DNA of 36,210 nt from Nitrososphaerota archaeon (GTDB taxonomy: Archaea; Thermoproteota; Nitrososphaeria; Nitrososphaerales; Gagatemarchaeaceae). Made by a program: the position numbers and the translations under genes. Under the pieces are notes generated by a model, which did not search any database, had not been told where the DNA came from, and saw only the letters and a list, made by a program, of their open reading frames with translations. The stretch lies in the NCBI GenBank assembly GCA_027886905.1, contig JAPCJO010000013.1, positions 1-36,210 on the forward strand, given 5' to 3'. Shown here one piece after another: positions 1 to 7,798 of this stretch. Within the stretch, counting starts at the first letter, position 1. Every line of letters begins with the position of its first letter.

Positions 1-767
1 TCGATTATCGACCCCACGCGCAGCTCCGCTGCAATCTCGGAGACCTTCTTCTCCTTCCTCCTGTAGTTCATGACGGAGGTTCTCGCTATGACCTTCAGGC
101 CCTTGACCTCGGAGAGCTTCGCGATGAGCTCTTCGGTGAGTCCGTCGGCGAAGTACTCGTCGTTGGGGTCGGAGCTAATGTTGACGAAGGGAAGGACCGC
201 CAGCCGCTCCTTCGGCCCCGACAGCTGTTCGGCCGCCACCCGGCTCCCGGCCAGCCTGATCTTGTAGATGCCGACGGGAAGGTCGACGTTCTTCAGATTG
301 ACGTCTCCCACCTTGTCGATTCCAAGCGGAGTCTTGTTCCTTATCTGGTCATAGACCTGCTGGGAGATGCACACACCTCCGGGATCAGCGAGCGGTTCGA
401 TTCTCGAGGCCACGTTGACGGCGTCGCCGTATATGTCACCCGCTCCCCTTACCACCTCGCCGACGTGAATCCCTATCCGCAACTCGAGCTTCCGCGAGGG
501 TGGGGCGGCCGCGTTGCCCTCGGCCATCTTCTTCTGGATCTCGACCGCGCACGTCACGGCCTGGAGCGCACTCTTGAACTCCACCAGGAAGGCATCCCCC
601 ATGGTCTTCACCTCGGTGCCTCCGTAGGTGGCAAACGCTGGGCGGAGTAACCGTTGGTGCTCCTCGAGCAGCTCCAGCGCCAATGACTCGTTTGTCTGTG
701 ATAGGTGGGTGTACCCGACGATGTCCGTGAACATGATGGCTGCGAGCCTCCGTTCACTGTCTGCCAA
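1..767 (-). CDS. Class III adenylate/guanylate cyclase with TolB-like domain, cut by window edge
   Basis: Read on the minus strand, the protein begins with a class III cyclase catalytic domain: RRLAAIMFTDIVGYT carries the first metal-binding Asp, and GDAFLVEF and GDAVNVASRIE follow at about residues 55-140. A segment of the type RLAVLPFVNISSDP...YFADGLTEELI then matches the TolB/FlgO-like domain that follows the cyclase in many cyclase-TPR proteins. The window ends before the expected TPR repeats, so the C-terminus is missing. The start is probably the TTG at 767-765, because the next in-frame codon upstream of this short stretch is a stop and no ATG occurs before the conserved domain. A TATA-like box (GAATATTAT on the minus strand, about 799-808) lies some 35 bases upstream. 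It probably makes cAMP or another cyclic nucleotide. The substrate cannot be told from sequence alone. Confidence 0.88.
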   Translation of the reverse strand, partial: MADSERRLAAIMFTDIVGYTHLSQTNESLALELLEEHQRLLRPAFATYGGTEVKTMGDAFLVEFKSALQAVTCAVEIQKKMAEGNAAAPPSRKLELRIGIHVGEVVRGAGDIYGDAVNVASRIEPLADPGGVCISQQVYDQIRNKTPLGIDKVGDVNLKNVDLPVGIYKIRLAGSRVAAEQLSGPKERLAVLPFVNISSDPNDEYFADGLTEELIAKLSEVKGLKVIARTSVMNYRRKEKKVSEIAAELRVGSII

Positions 768-826
768 CCCGGTTCGCTTTGACCTCAGCCCGTTTCAGAT
801 AATATTCCTTATGGGTTGAGATGACA

Positions 827-1225
827 TTACTTCTTAGGAAAGTGGGAAATCTCCCAGAGGTTCCCTTCCGGATCTTCGAAGTATGCGATCCTCTGGCCCC
901 AGGGCTGAGTCGTAGGCGGCTTGACGAAGTGGACCCCCTTCGCCTCCAGGTCCAGGTATTCTTTGTCCACGTCTTCGACGAAGACGGCAAAATACGTCCG
1001 ATGAATTGTGTCTTCGTTCGGCCTCACCTGGGCTTCTGAGATCAGCTTCGTGGCGCTTACCATTTTCAGAAGCCCCACGCCGGGCCCGCTCATCTTTTCG
1101 AAAACGAAGTACGCGAAATCGTCTTCTTTGTTCTTCAGTTGCAGTCCGAGCTTGTCGCGGTAGAACGAGACGCACTTCTCGAAGTCTCTCACAGGCAGGA
1201 CGTAGGCGTTGAGGTGGTCGATCAT
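827..1225 (-). CDS. VOC (glyoxalase/bleomycin-resistance) superfamily protein
   Basis: This 132-residue protein has the two beta-alpha-beta-beta-beta halves of a VOC fold. IDHLNAYVLPVRDFEKCVSFYRDKLGL is the first half, with a His at residue 4 where the first metal ligand usually sits. YFEDPEGNLWEISHF near the C-terminus is the second half, with the Glu metal ligand. Length and ending are typical of single-domain VOC enzymes. The family includes glyoxalases, dioxygenases, epimerases and resistance proteins, and nothing here fixes the substrate. It is transcribed towards the cyclase gene, with its own promoter, and is not obviously in an operon. Confidence 0.85.
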   Translation of the reverse strand: MIDHLNAYVLPVRDFEKCVSFYRDKLGLQLKNKEDDFAYFVFEKMSGPGVGLLKMVSATKLISEAQVRPNEDTIHRTYFAVFVEDVDKEYLDLEAKGVHFVKPPTTQPWGQRIAYFEDPEGNLWEISHFPKK

Positions 1226-1371
1226 GTCTCGCCGTCTCGCGGTCTTCGACTCTCTTAATCCATTCGTTCACCATTCTGTCCGATCTATGGGTCTTCGCAA
1301 GGGAGCACGCGCCGCTGCTTGGACAGCGCCGCTTCTCCCAAGGCTTTGAATATGGGAACGAGCGTGTCGCA

Positions 1372-2193
1372 GTGGTCATGGTCTCCGTCGTCAACTTCGC
1401 CGTTGGCAAGGAGCTCCTCATCGGCAGGACGATGAACTCGAACGCCTACTGGATAGGCGGGAGGCTCTACAAGATGGGCGGGATGCTCGACAGGGTCCTG
1501 ACCGTGACGGACTCGCTCGAAGAGATCTCGGCGGGCCTGAAGGAGCTGCTAGCCGCAGGCCCCGACTTTATCGTCGTCGTCGGCGGGCTGGGCCCCACCC
1601 CGGACGACATGACACTGAAGGGGATCGCGCTCGGGCTCGGCAGGAAGATCAAGTTCAACAAGGACGCGATAGCCCTCATCAAGGGGCACATCGAGAAGGT
1701 GGGGAGGGAGTTCGAGCTCACGCCCGCCAGGCGGAAGATGGCAATGCTCCCCGAGGGCGCCACGCCCCTGAGGAACGACGTCGGGACGGCGCCGGGCGTA
1801 AGGCTCGTGGCGCGGAAGGGGACGGTCGTCTACTGCCTCCCCGGCGTCCCTAGCGAGATGAGGAACATCTTCTCCAACTTCGCGGAGAAGGAGATCAAGG
1901 AGAAGCTGGGCGAGATACACATCGCGAAGGTCACGATGAAGCTGAGCGGGATCTACGAGGCAGCCCTCGCCCCTTCCTTGGCGGAGGCGGTCAAGATGCA
2001 CCCCGAGGCTTACATCAAGTCGCACCCCCGGGGGCTGAAGGCCGGCGTCCCTACCTTGGAGCTCGACGTGACCGTGACCTCGCGGGAGACAGGGACAGCT
2101 CGCTCGACGTACTCCGAGCTAGCCTTCTTCCTTGCGCGGAGGATATCGCAGCTCGGCGGGACCGTCACGAGCAGGCGCGAGAAGATAAGGTAG
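1372..2193 (+). CDS. CinA N-terminal / MoaB-like molybdopterin-binding domain protein
   Basis: A 273-residue protein with a MoCF_biosynth (molybdopterin-binding) domain over its first 170 residues. Diagnostic motifs are GKELLIGRTMNSNAYWIG at the N-terminus, VVVGGLGPTPDDMT (the family's GGLGPT-x-DD signature, about residues 64-77) and LPGVPSEM (about residues 155-162). Archaeal proteins of this length are usually annotated as nicotinamide-nucleotide deamidase-related or competence-damage-inducible protein A. They lack the separate C-terminal amidase domain of bacterial CinA, as this one does. The start is either the GTG at 1372 or the ATG two codons later. A TATA-like TTGAATATG about 25 bases upstream favours a leaderless message starting there. 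Function in pyridine-nucleotide repair is a family inference. Confidence 0.85.
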   Translation: MVMVSVVNFAVGKELLIGRTMNSNAYWIGGRLYKMGGMLDRVLTVTDSLEEISAGLKELLAAGPDFIVVVGGLGPTPDDMTLKGIALGLGRKIKFNKDAIALIKGHIEKVGREFELTPARRKMAMLPEGATPLRNDVGTAPGVRLVARKGTVVYCLPGVPSEMRNIFSNFAEKEIKEKLGEIHIAKVTMKLSGIYEAALAPSLAEAVKMHPEAYIKSHPRGLKAGVPTLELDVTVTSRETGTARSTYSELAFFLARRISQLGGTVTSRREKIR

Positions 2194-2198
2194 CGGAC

Positions 2199-2489
2199 TC
2201 AGTTTTCGCCTTCGACGATCATCACGCTATAGTCGGCGCCCAAGAACCTGTGCTTGACGGCCTCCTGGTATGCGGGACTCGAATACCAGGCCTTCGCCTC
2301 CGCGCGCGTCGGAAATTCGAGAATCACGACGCCTTCGACCTCCGGTCCTTCGAGGACCTCATAGGGGCTGTAGTTGGCCAGGGCCTTGAGCTTGTGCCCG
2401 GCCAAGGAAGCGCCCACCCTCTCCCTGTAGGTGTCGAGCTCCGCTTGGTTGCGGGTGCGCAGGCGGGTGAAAACTATGTAGGCGGGCAT
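2199..2489 (-). CDS. DUF1330 family protein
   Basis: A 96-residue alpha/beta ferredoxin-like protein. PAYIVFTRLRTRNQAELDTY at the N-terminus, VEGVVILEFPTRAEAKAWYSSPAYQEA in the middle and a short terminal strand are the usual pattern of DUF1330, a dimeric-barrel family of unknown function. It converges on the CinA-like gene with only five bases between stops and is divergent from the GPN GTPase gene, so it is probably a single-gene transcript. No catalytic residues can be assigned. Confidence 0.85.
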   Translation of the reverse strand: MPAYIVFTRLRTRNQAELDTYRERVGASLAGHKLKALANYSPYEVLEGPEVEGVVILEFPTRAEAKAWYSSPAYQEAVKHRFLGADYSVMIVEGEN

Positions 2490-2545
2490 AGTCGCTTAGA
2501 GGGCGGTCGAAGATATAAGCTGACGCGGCCGGCGCTGAGACCAAG

Positions 2546-3304
2546 TTGAACGTCGTCTTCATCACGGGCACGGCGGGTGCAGGCAAGTCCCTCCTGACCG
2601 CGTCATTGCTGAGCTGGTATCACGAAAAGTCCCAGAACGCGATCGCCGTGAACCTCGACCCCGGGGTGGTCGCCCTGCCCTACGAGCCCGACGTCGACGT
2701 GAGGACCATGATAGACATCCAGGAGATAATGCAAAAGTACTCTCTGGGGCCCAATGGGGCGCTCATCTTCGCGAGCGACCTCATCGCGAGCAAGCTCCCC
2801 GAATTGCAGGACGACATCGATTCATCCAACGCCGACTTCGTTGTCGTAGACACGCCCGGTCAGATAGAGCTCTTCGCCTTCCGCGAGAGCGGGCCTTACG
2901 TCGCGAGGGGCCTCAGGGCCGACTCGAAGGCCGTCCTCTTCCTTATCGACTCGCTGGTCGCCTCCTCCCCCACGAACTTCCTCTCGCTCCTCCTGCTCTC
3001 AACGTCGGTCCAGCTGCGGATGGAGCTCCCCCTGTTGCAGGTCCTCTCGAAGACAGACCTCGCGAGGAACGCAACGGAGATAGTGAAGTGGGGCGGGGAC
3101 GCGTACCAGTTCGAGGAGGCCCTCTCCAAGACCAAATCTGGCGAGTCGTACACCTTCTACACGCAGGTCTTCAGGGCCCTGAAGAACGCCTCCATCTCGA
3201 CGGGCCTCTTCCCCGTCTCAGGCTACACCAGGGATGGCTTCATCTCGCTCGTCGGGGAGCTATCGCGCATAGGAAAGGGCGGCGAAGAGTTCGAGGAGTC
3301 GTAG
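2546..3304 (+). CDS. GPN-loop GTPase
   Basis: A 252-residue GTPase. It has a P-loop (GTAGAGKS, residues 8-15), a switch-like LDPG segment, the family-defining Gly-Pro-Asn insertion in SLGPNGAL (about residue 70), DTPGQIE as the Walker B/G3 motif and SKTD as the G4 motif. Archaeal and eukaryotic GPN GTPases form dimers and, in eukaryotes, help assemble RNA polymerase II. The archaeal role is less clear. The start is a TTG at 2546, immediately before NVVFITGTAGAGKS. A 50-bp piece of this gene (3141-3190) recurs at 6016-6065 in a non-coding position. Confidence 0.93.
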   Translation: MNVVFITGTAGAGKSLLTASLLSWYHEKSQNAIAVNLDPGVVALPYEPDVDVRTMIDIQEIMQKYSLGPNGALIFASDLIASKLPELQDDIDSSNADFVVVDTPGQIELFAFRESGPYVARGLRADSKAVLFLIDSLVASSPTNFLSLLLLSTSVQLRMELPLLQVLSKTDLARNATEIVKWGGDAYQFEEALSKTKSGESYTFYTQVFRALKNASISTGLFPVSGYTRDGFISLVGELSRIGKGGEEFEES

Positions 3305-3353
3305 CGCCGGATTCTCTAGGGTTTGCTGTGCGAGTTCGAAGGGTCGAAACTCA

Positions 3354-3884
3354 CTAGAGGGCATATTTGCAGTTCGGGCACTGCCATCTCACAATTATGC
3401 CTTCGCTGTTCGTCACCTTTTCCATGAAGGCCTTGTTGCAATTCGGGCACCGAACTTCAGAGACCTCGGGGGCGTTGTGACTCCGTAGTCGGTCCAGAAG
3501 GCTCTCCCTGCTCATGTCTCTTGAGAGGTCGGTCAGAGTCACCCACCCGAGAAACCTGTCGCCTTTGTAGACTGCCAAGCGCGTCGTGCCGTTGTCGGCG
3601 AGCTCCTTTGCGGCTTCCTTCGTGGTCGCCTCGGGCCCGATTCTATACAACATGTGCATGATCTTGCCCACCTTGACCTCGTCCGGTTTCTTGTTTAGTT
3701 TTACAAACTCTGTCAAGAGTGTCCTTTCCCCAAAGAACCCGACGACCTTGTTGTCACTGCCGAGTACCGCCACGCCGGAGGTCCCCTTCTCGTTCATCAG
3801 ATTGGTGGCCTCCAACACGGTCGTGTCGTTTGTTACTTTGGGGATCTCGGCGTCCACGGTCATGATGTCTTTGACTCGCGCCAA
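3354..3884 (-). CDS. CBS-pair protein with C-terminal zinc ribbon
   Basis: A 176-residue protein with two CBS repeats: VKDIMTVDAEIPKV to LLTEFVKL, then VGKIMHMLYRIGPEATTKEAAKEL to WVTLTDLSRDM. A linker and a zinc ribbon follow, with Cys146, Cys149, Cys169 and Cys172 arranged as two CPNC knuckles. CBS pairs bind adenosyl ligands such as AMP, ATP or SAM, and the zinc ribbon suggests contact with nucleic acid or protein. Stand-alone CBS/zinc-ribbon proteins are common in archaea, but the partner is usually unknown. It is convergent with the GPN GTPase gene. Function in sensing energy state is inference. Confidence 0.88.
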   Translation of the reverse strand: MARVKDIMTVDAEIPKVTNDTTVLEATNLMNEKGTSGVAVLGSDNKVVGFFGERTLLTEFVKLNKKPDEVKVGKIMHMLYRIGPEATTKEAAKELADNGTTRLAVYKGDRFLGWVTLTDLSRDMSRESLLDRLRSHNAPEVSEVRCPNCNKAFMEKVTNSEGIIVRWQCPNCKYAL

Positions 3885-3978
3885 ATCGAGATGTCCTGCC
3901 TCACATTTAGATGGGATGTGAACTTAAAGATGTCCCGTCCGACTGTGACCGAGGTATCAAGGTTGGCGCCAGCCGGCT

Positions 3979-4902
3979 CTACCCACTCTTCATCGCCGGA
4001 AGCACTTCCTTGCCAAAGAAGTCTATGACCTCCGATTGATTGGGCGTCGCAACGTGGACGACTATGTGGGTCGCTCCCTTCTCGACCAGTTGACGGAACG
4101 CGTCCAAATGGTCCTGCGGATTGGTGCTTACCACCCAATCCCCGTAGACCGATTCAAGGTCAATTTCTGCTTCAGAACGCGCCTGTATGTCGCGCGGGCT
4201 TATGTTGTCATAAAAGCCGTGTTCCCATGCCCTCGGAATGAAACGCCATTTCTCCGCGGCAGCGCGGGCCTCTGCATCGCTTCCAACGACCGCCCAGTGC
4301 TCGACGAGCACCGGACGTGAACCCGGGGCATTACCTGACTCGCGCAGCCCTGCCTCCCAGGCGCTCCTTAGCTCCGCATTGTCCCTCAACAAGCTCGCGC
4401 CCGTTATCAGGCCGTCGCCATGCCGGGCCGCGAGCCGTGCGCTCTTCGGGCCTCCGGCGGCAATGTAGATCGGTATCCTGGTTGTCGGGGGGTCATACAG
4501 CCTGCCATCCACGTTCCAGAACCCACCCTCGACGTGCTGATGCTCTCCTGTCCAGAGGCCGCGTATCAGCCCGACCGCCTCGACGAGGCGTGACGCTCTT
4601 TCCTCATAGGATCCCCATCCGCCGCCCGCCGCTCCCTCATTGAGGTTCTCTCCGGCACCGAGTCCTAGGAAGACCCTTCCCGGCGCTAGATGGCTCAACG
4701 AGGCCCACGCCTGGGCCACGACCGCCGGGCGATAGCGGAATATGGGGCAGGTGACGCCGGTGCCGAAGGTGATGCGGGTGGTTCGCTGCGTAAGGGCGGC
4801 GAGGGTGACCCAGGCGAAGCTGGCATGCCCTTCGTTCACCTGCCAAGGCTGGAAGTGGTCGCTCGCCCAGACGCCATCGAACCCGGCGCGTTCGGCGGCC
4901 AC
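3979..4902 (-). CDS. F420-dependent (LLM-class) oxidoreductase, start uncertain
   Basis: A luciferase-like TIM-barrel oxidoreductase of the F420-dependent glucose-6-phosphate-dehydrogenase-like type: GFDGVWASDHFQPW near the N-terminus, FGTGVTCPIFRYRPAVVAQAWASL, GRVFLGLGAGENLNE and IYIAAGGPKSARLAARHGDGLI. The GTG at 4902 is the first standard start codon, but homology clearly runs further upstream. The 34 preceding in-frame codons include YYVLAHEQFTPPELVEQG, which is the expected beta-1/alpha-1 region, and they are open back to a TAA with no ATG, GTG or TTG. A CTG at 5001-4999 is the only near-cognate candidate. Either a rare start is used, a base is missing, or the gene has lost its start. 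The substrate is unknown. Confidence 0.85.
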   Translation of the reverse strand: MAAERAGFDGVWASDHFQPWQVNEGHASFAWVTLAALTQRTTRITFGTGVTCPIFRYRPAVVAQAWASLSHLAPGRVFLGLGAGENLNEGAAGGGWGSYEERASRLVEAVGLIRGLWTGEHQHVEGGFWNVDGRLYDPPTTRIPIYIAAGGPKSARLAARHGDGLITGASLLRDNAELRSAWEAGLRESGNAPGSRPVLVEHWAVVGSDAEARAAAEKWRFIPRAWEHGFYDNISPRDIQARSEAEIDLESVYGDWVVSTNPQDHLDAFRQLVEKGATHIVVHVATPNQSEVIDFFGKEVLPAMKSG

Positions 4903-5016
4903 TCCCTGCTCGACTAACTCTGGCGGCGTGAACTGCTCGTGAGCGAGTACGTAGTAGATTGCCGGGCTGGTCGCGGACGACTTCGTGATTGAGTCTTGCA
5001 GGAAAGCGACGCCAAG

Positions 5017-5026
5017 TTAAATAAAG
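5017..5026 (+). promoter_or_regulatory. TATA-like box between divergent oxidoreductase genes
   Basis: TTAAATAAAG lies about 38 bases before the ATG of the dehydrogenase at 5059, which fits an archaeal TATA box with a short leader. Its complement could also serve the F420-type gene on the other strand. No BRE or operator was assigned. Confidence 0.5.
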
Positions 5027-5058
5027 ATTCAGAGATTTGAATTGGGGAACAGCGAATA

Positions 5059-5961
5059 ATGGTCGCCAAAGAGACGAGAAATTCGATTGTGGGCGTAATC
5101 GGGCTAGGCCTAATGGGCAGCGCGTTCGCCTCGAATCTGCTTCAAAGGGGATACCAAGTTCACGTCTACAACAGGACTATTCAAAAGGCCCAGACGCTCA
5201 TCGCCAAAGGAGCCGTTCTCCACCCATCTCCCGTGGACCTTGCTTCCTCGGTGGACATCGTCATGACCTCCCTCACCGACCACAACGCAATCGACGGCGT
5301 GGCGCTTGGGGATGGAGGGTTTCTCAATTCCATGAATAAAGGCAATCTTTGGATTGACGTCAGCACCATTGACCCCGTTGCGTCGGTCCGTCACGCCGAA
5401 GCGGCAAAGAAGGCGGGCATAGACAGACTAGACGCCCCCGTTGTCGGGAGTGAGGATTTGGCCTCAAAGGGGGAGCTCGTGATTCTAGTAGGAGGGAGAA
5501 ACGAAGTCTTTCAAAGATATCAGGGCTTTCTGAACAAACTAGGGAAGACAGTTGCGTACCTCGGCCCGGACGGAAACGGCCACAAGATGAAACTGGATGT
5601 CAATCTCTATCTTGGCCTGATGGGAGAAGCGTTCTCCGAGGCGCTGGTCCTCTCACAGAAGCAGGGATTCGATGCGAAGACCTTCGTGGAGGTGATTAAC
5701 CAAACCGCCCACAGAAACGCCTTCAGCCAAGGCAAGGGACCAAAGATTGCGGCGGGCAACTTCGAGGCCGCCTTCTCGTTAAATAACCTTCTAAAGGATC
5801 TCAGGCTCGCCGACGGTCAAGCGAGCACGACCGGAGCGGTGCTCCCCATGTCAAAGGTCGCACTTGCCCAATACTCCAAAGCCGCCGAGAATGGAGACGG
5901 GGACAAAGATTTCAGCGTTATCGCGCTGGCTCTTGAAAGGGATAACAACCTAGCCCGCTAG
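5059..5961 (+). CDS. NAD(P)-dependent beta-hydroxyacid dehydrogenase family protein
   Basis: A 300-residue protein with an N-terminal Rossmann fold (VIGLGLMGSAFASNLLQRGYQVHVYNRT, including the Arg typical of NADPH binding), the substrate-binding motif LDAPVVGSEDLASKGELVILVGG and the catalytic-lysine segment GPDGNGHKMKLDVN, followed by a helical C-terminal domain. This is the 6-phosphogluconate-dehydrogenase-like family that includes 3-hydroxyisobutyrate, tartronate-semialdehyde and glyoxylate/succinic-semialdehyde reductases. The usual substrate motif glycine pair is altered here (VGSED), so the substrate cannot be named. It is transcribed alone, divergently from the F420-type oxidoreductase. 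Confidence 0.9.
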   Translation: MVAKETRNSIVGVIGLGLMGSAFASNLLQRGYQVHVYNRTIQKAQTLIAKGAVLHPSPVDLASSVDIVMTSLTDHNAIDGVALGDGGFLNSMNKGNLWIDVSTIDPVASVRHAEAAKKAGIDRLDAPVVGSEDLASKGELVILVGGRNEVFQRYQGFLNKLGKTVAYLGPDGNGHKMKLDVNLYLGLMGEAFSEALVLSQKQGFDAKTFVEVINQTAHRNAFSQGKGPKIAAGNFEAAFSLNNLLKDLRLADGQASTTGAVLPMSKVALAQYSKAAENGDGDKDFSVIALALERDNNLAR

Positions 5962-6015
5962 ACCGTGGACATTCGTCCGGAATACGCTCGTTAAATCGGC
6001 AAGGATGACCCTCTG

Positions 6016-6065
6016 ACGACTCGTATACCTTCGACACGCAGGTCTTCAGGGCCCTGAAGAACGCC
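6016..6065 (+). repeat. Fragmentary copy of part of the GPN GTPase gene
   Basis: These 50 bases align without gaps to 3141-3190 inside the GPN GTPase gene, with a perfect 32-base run (6034-6065 versus 3159-3190) and five mismatches before it. Codon order in the fragment matches YTF(D/Y)TQVFRALKNA. No other part of the gene is present on either side, so this is a scar of duplication or recombination and not a functional copy. Confidence 0.8.
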
Positions 6066-6077
6066 CGCGGTTTCGAT

Positions 6078-6644
6078 TCACTTCTTCCTACTGGGAGCTT
6101 TCTGTGCTGCCTTCAGGGCCGCCACCATCGGCTCGAAGCCGGGGTAGCCGTCGTAGCGGACCCCGTTGATGAAGAACGTTGGCGTGCCATTCACTCCGCT
6201 CCGAATACCGCTCATGTAGTCCTCCTCAATCCTGGAGGAGTAAGCACCTTTGGCCGCCTCGCGCGCTATTCTCGTCGCGTCCAACTTCAACTTCGTCTCT
6301 TGCTTTGCGAAGTAGGCCTCGTCACCCATGAATCTCTGGTTCTCGTAGAGGAAGTCGTGCATCTCCCAGAACTTCCCCTGGGCTGCGGCGGCCTCCGCAG
6401 TCTCGGCGGCCCACTCAGCCTGCGGATGCGAGTTGGTTATGGGAAAGTTCCTGAAGACGAACCGCAGGCTGCTCCCGAGCTCCTTCTGGACACGCTTCAA
6501 GATGGGGTACGCAGCTCCGCAGTAGGGGCACTGATAGTCACCGTACTCGACGAGGACCAGCGGCGCATCGGAAGTACCCTCGGAGTGGTCCCTGTCTCCC
6601 ACGGGCAAGATAAGTCGGGGTGGTGTGTAGGTCACTCCACTCAC
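6078..6644 (-). CDS. DsbA-family thioredoxin-fold protein
   Basis: About 188 residues. The active site is C39-P-Y-C42 in VEYGDYQCPYCGAAYPILKR, and the cis-proline loop is GTPTFFING near the C-terminus. The helical insertion between them is typical of DsbA. It most resembles the thioredoxin domains often found fused to NhaA antiporters or annotated as DSBA oxidoreductases. There is no signal peptide, so it probably works in the cytosol. An upstream ATG at 6716 would bury the N-terminus inside the peroxiredoxin gene. The GTG at 6644 overlaps the peroxiredoxin stop as GTGA, the usual coupling arrangement, so I chose it. The pairing suggests that it recycles, or is supplied by, the peroxiredoxin (inference). 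Confidence 0.88.
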   Translation of the reverse strand: MSGVTYTPPRLILPVGDRDHSEGTSDAPLVLVEYGDYQCPYCGAAYPILKRVQKELGSSLRFVFRNFPITNSHPQAEWAAETAEAAAAQGKFWEMHDFLYENQRFMGDEAYFAKQETKLKLDATRIAREAAKGAYSSRIEEDYMSGIRSGVNGTPTFFINGVRYDGYPGFEPMVAALKAAQKAPSRKK

Positions 6645-7129
6645 CTCAGCTTCTCCAGTGCGGAGAGTATGCCTTCGGCACCCGGATTGACTCCGTCCGG
6701 AGAAAGGTAGCTCCACCGAATCAGGCCTTTCTTGTCTATCACGAATAAGGCCCGTGCCGATTCGCCGTTGTCTTCTTCGTAGACTCCGTAAAGCTTCGAG
6801 ACGGCACCCTTTGGTTCAAAGTCGGACAGGAGCGGGAAGTTTAGTTTCCTGTCTTTTGAGAACGAAAGGTGAGACCAAACTCCATCGACGGAGACGCCGA
6901 GCACCTCGGCCTCGAATTTCTTGAACTCCGGCATCACCTGGGCATAAAGGCCCATCTCGTCGGAGCAGACGGGGCTCCAGTCAGCCGGATAGAATGTCAG
7001 CACCACGGGCCGACCCAGGAAGTCTCTGAGAGAAACACTCTGGTCGGGAGTGGTCTTCAGGGTGAAGTTCGGCGCTTTCACTCCAGGCTTTAGAATCGGC
7101 AAGGCCTTTTTCGCGCTCTTGGGCATCAA
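6641..7129 (-). CDS. Peroxiredoxin (AhpC/TSA family), one-cysteine
   Basis: A 162-residue peroxiredoxin: GVKAPNFTLKTTPDQSVSLRDFLGRPVVLTFYPADWSPVCSDEM carries the peroxidatic Cys55 in the P-x6-C motif (Ser in place of the common Thr). There is no second cysteine, so it belongs with one-Cys enzymes that need an outside thiol reductant. The downstream DsbA-like gene, overlapping by four bases, is a natural candidate partner. Either of two consecutive ATGs (7129, 7126) can be the start. A TATA-like GAGATATGG lies about 25 bases upstream. Confidence 0.92.
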   Translation of the reverse strand: MMPKSAKKALPILKPGVKAPNFTLKTTPDQSVSLRDFLGRPVVLTFYPADWSPVCSDEMGLYAQVMPEFKKFEAEVLGVSVDGVWSHLSFSKDRKLNFPLLSDFEPKGAVSKLYGVYEEDNGESARALFVIDKKGLIRWSYLSPDGVNPGAEGILSALEKLR

Positions 7130-7305
7130 CTATCCTAAATCCCTCTGCCCCATATCTCTTTGGTTGACTGAGATAAAGCCACTGCGCGTTACGATAGTGC
7201 CACCGTCACTAATGGCCAGCTCGGCCACGAGCTCGCCACGGCGGCTCTTCGCCCGAGCTTCGCGAAGTCGCTCATCCTAGCGGGGTCAGACTAGTGACTC
7301 TCTCC

Positions 7306-7663
7306 TCAAAACAGTAGTGAATCAAGCGACAGCGCCCCAGCTCCGAGCACGATGAGGACCAGCGCCATGACCAAGAAGAACGACTCCAGTTCAAACGGGG
7401 GCTTGCTCGGGTCAATCGAGGAGTAAGAGGCCTTCATCTTGAAGACCTTCATCCCGACTATCGAGGCGAACTCAACCGCCACCAGCGCGGCGACGATGGG
7501 GACTATGAGCCCGACCACGAGGAGGATCCCGCCAAAGAACTCTACAACCGTGCCGTAGATCGCGCCGGCTGGGGGGATGCCCCTGCTTTTCATCCACTTT
7601 GCACTCTGCCTCCAACCCCCCCTTGACCTTGGGATAGCCGTGAACCACGAGGGTGACTCCCAA
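7306..7663 (-). pseudogene. DoxX family membrane protein, frameshifted
   Basis: Two minus-strand frames together give a DoxX protein. One begins at the TTG at 7663 and reads GVTLVVHGYPKVKGG. The other continues WRQSAKWMKSRGIPP, then GAIYGTVVEFFGGILLVVGLIVPIVAALVAVEFASIVGMKVFKMK, and ends near ALSLDSLLF. They meet at a run of seven G (C on the plus strand, about 7616-7622). Removing one G restores one continuous frame. The family normally has a longer first helix (LRL-x-x-G before the HG motif), and no good start codon precedes 7663, so the 5' end also looks cut. Four membrane helices are expected; the last three are visible. DoxX proteins act in thiol/redox membrane complexes. Confidence 0.7.
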
Positions 7664-7665
7664 AG

Positions 7666-7731
7666 ATGTTCGACGAACTGCAAGCGTGGGCCGACAAATA
7701 CAATTTTGTCGAACTGAATGGGAAAAAGTAG
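7666..7731 (+). pseudogene. C-terminal remnant of an HxlR-family regulator
   Basis: This stretch reads MFDELQAWADKYNFVELNGKK then stop. It closely resembles the end of the intact HxlR regulator just downstream (MFETLHEWSDKYRLTEQ), the conserved last helix of that family. No winged-helix portion precedes it; instead the frame closes at a TGA three codons before and the sequence runs straight into the 5' end of the broken DoxX gene. It is best explained as a leftover from a recombination that truncated both genes. The match is short, so confidence is moderate. Confidence 0.45.
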
Positions 7732-7798
7732 CCTGTTACGATTTTCAGTATCCTAAAGAAAGTATTTACGCCCCTGGACGTCCCGTTCCGAGCGGATA

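Noticed and set aside
6644-6716. Longer start (ATG at 6716) for the DsbA-like gene
   Set aside because: The extra 24 residues lie inside the peroxiredoxin gene in another frame and match nothing in the family; the GTGA overlap at 6644 is a better start.
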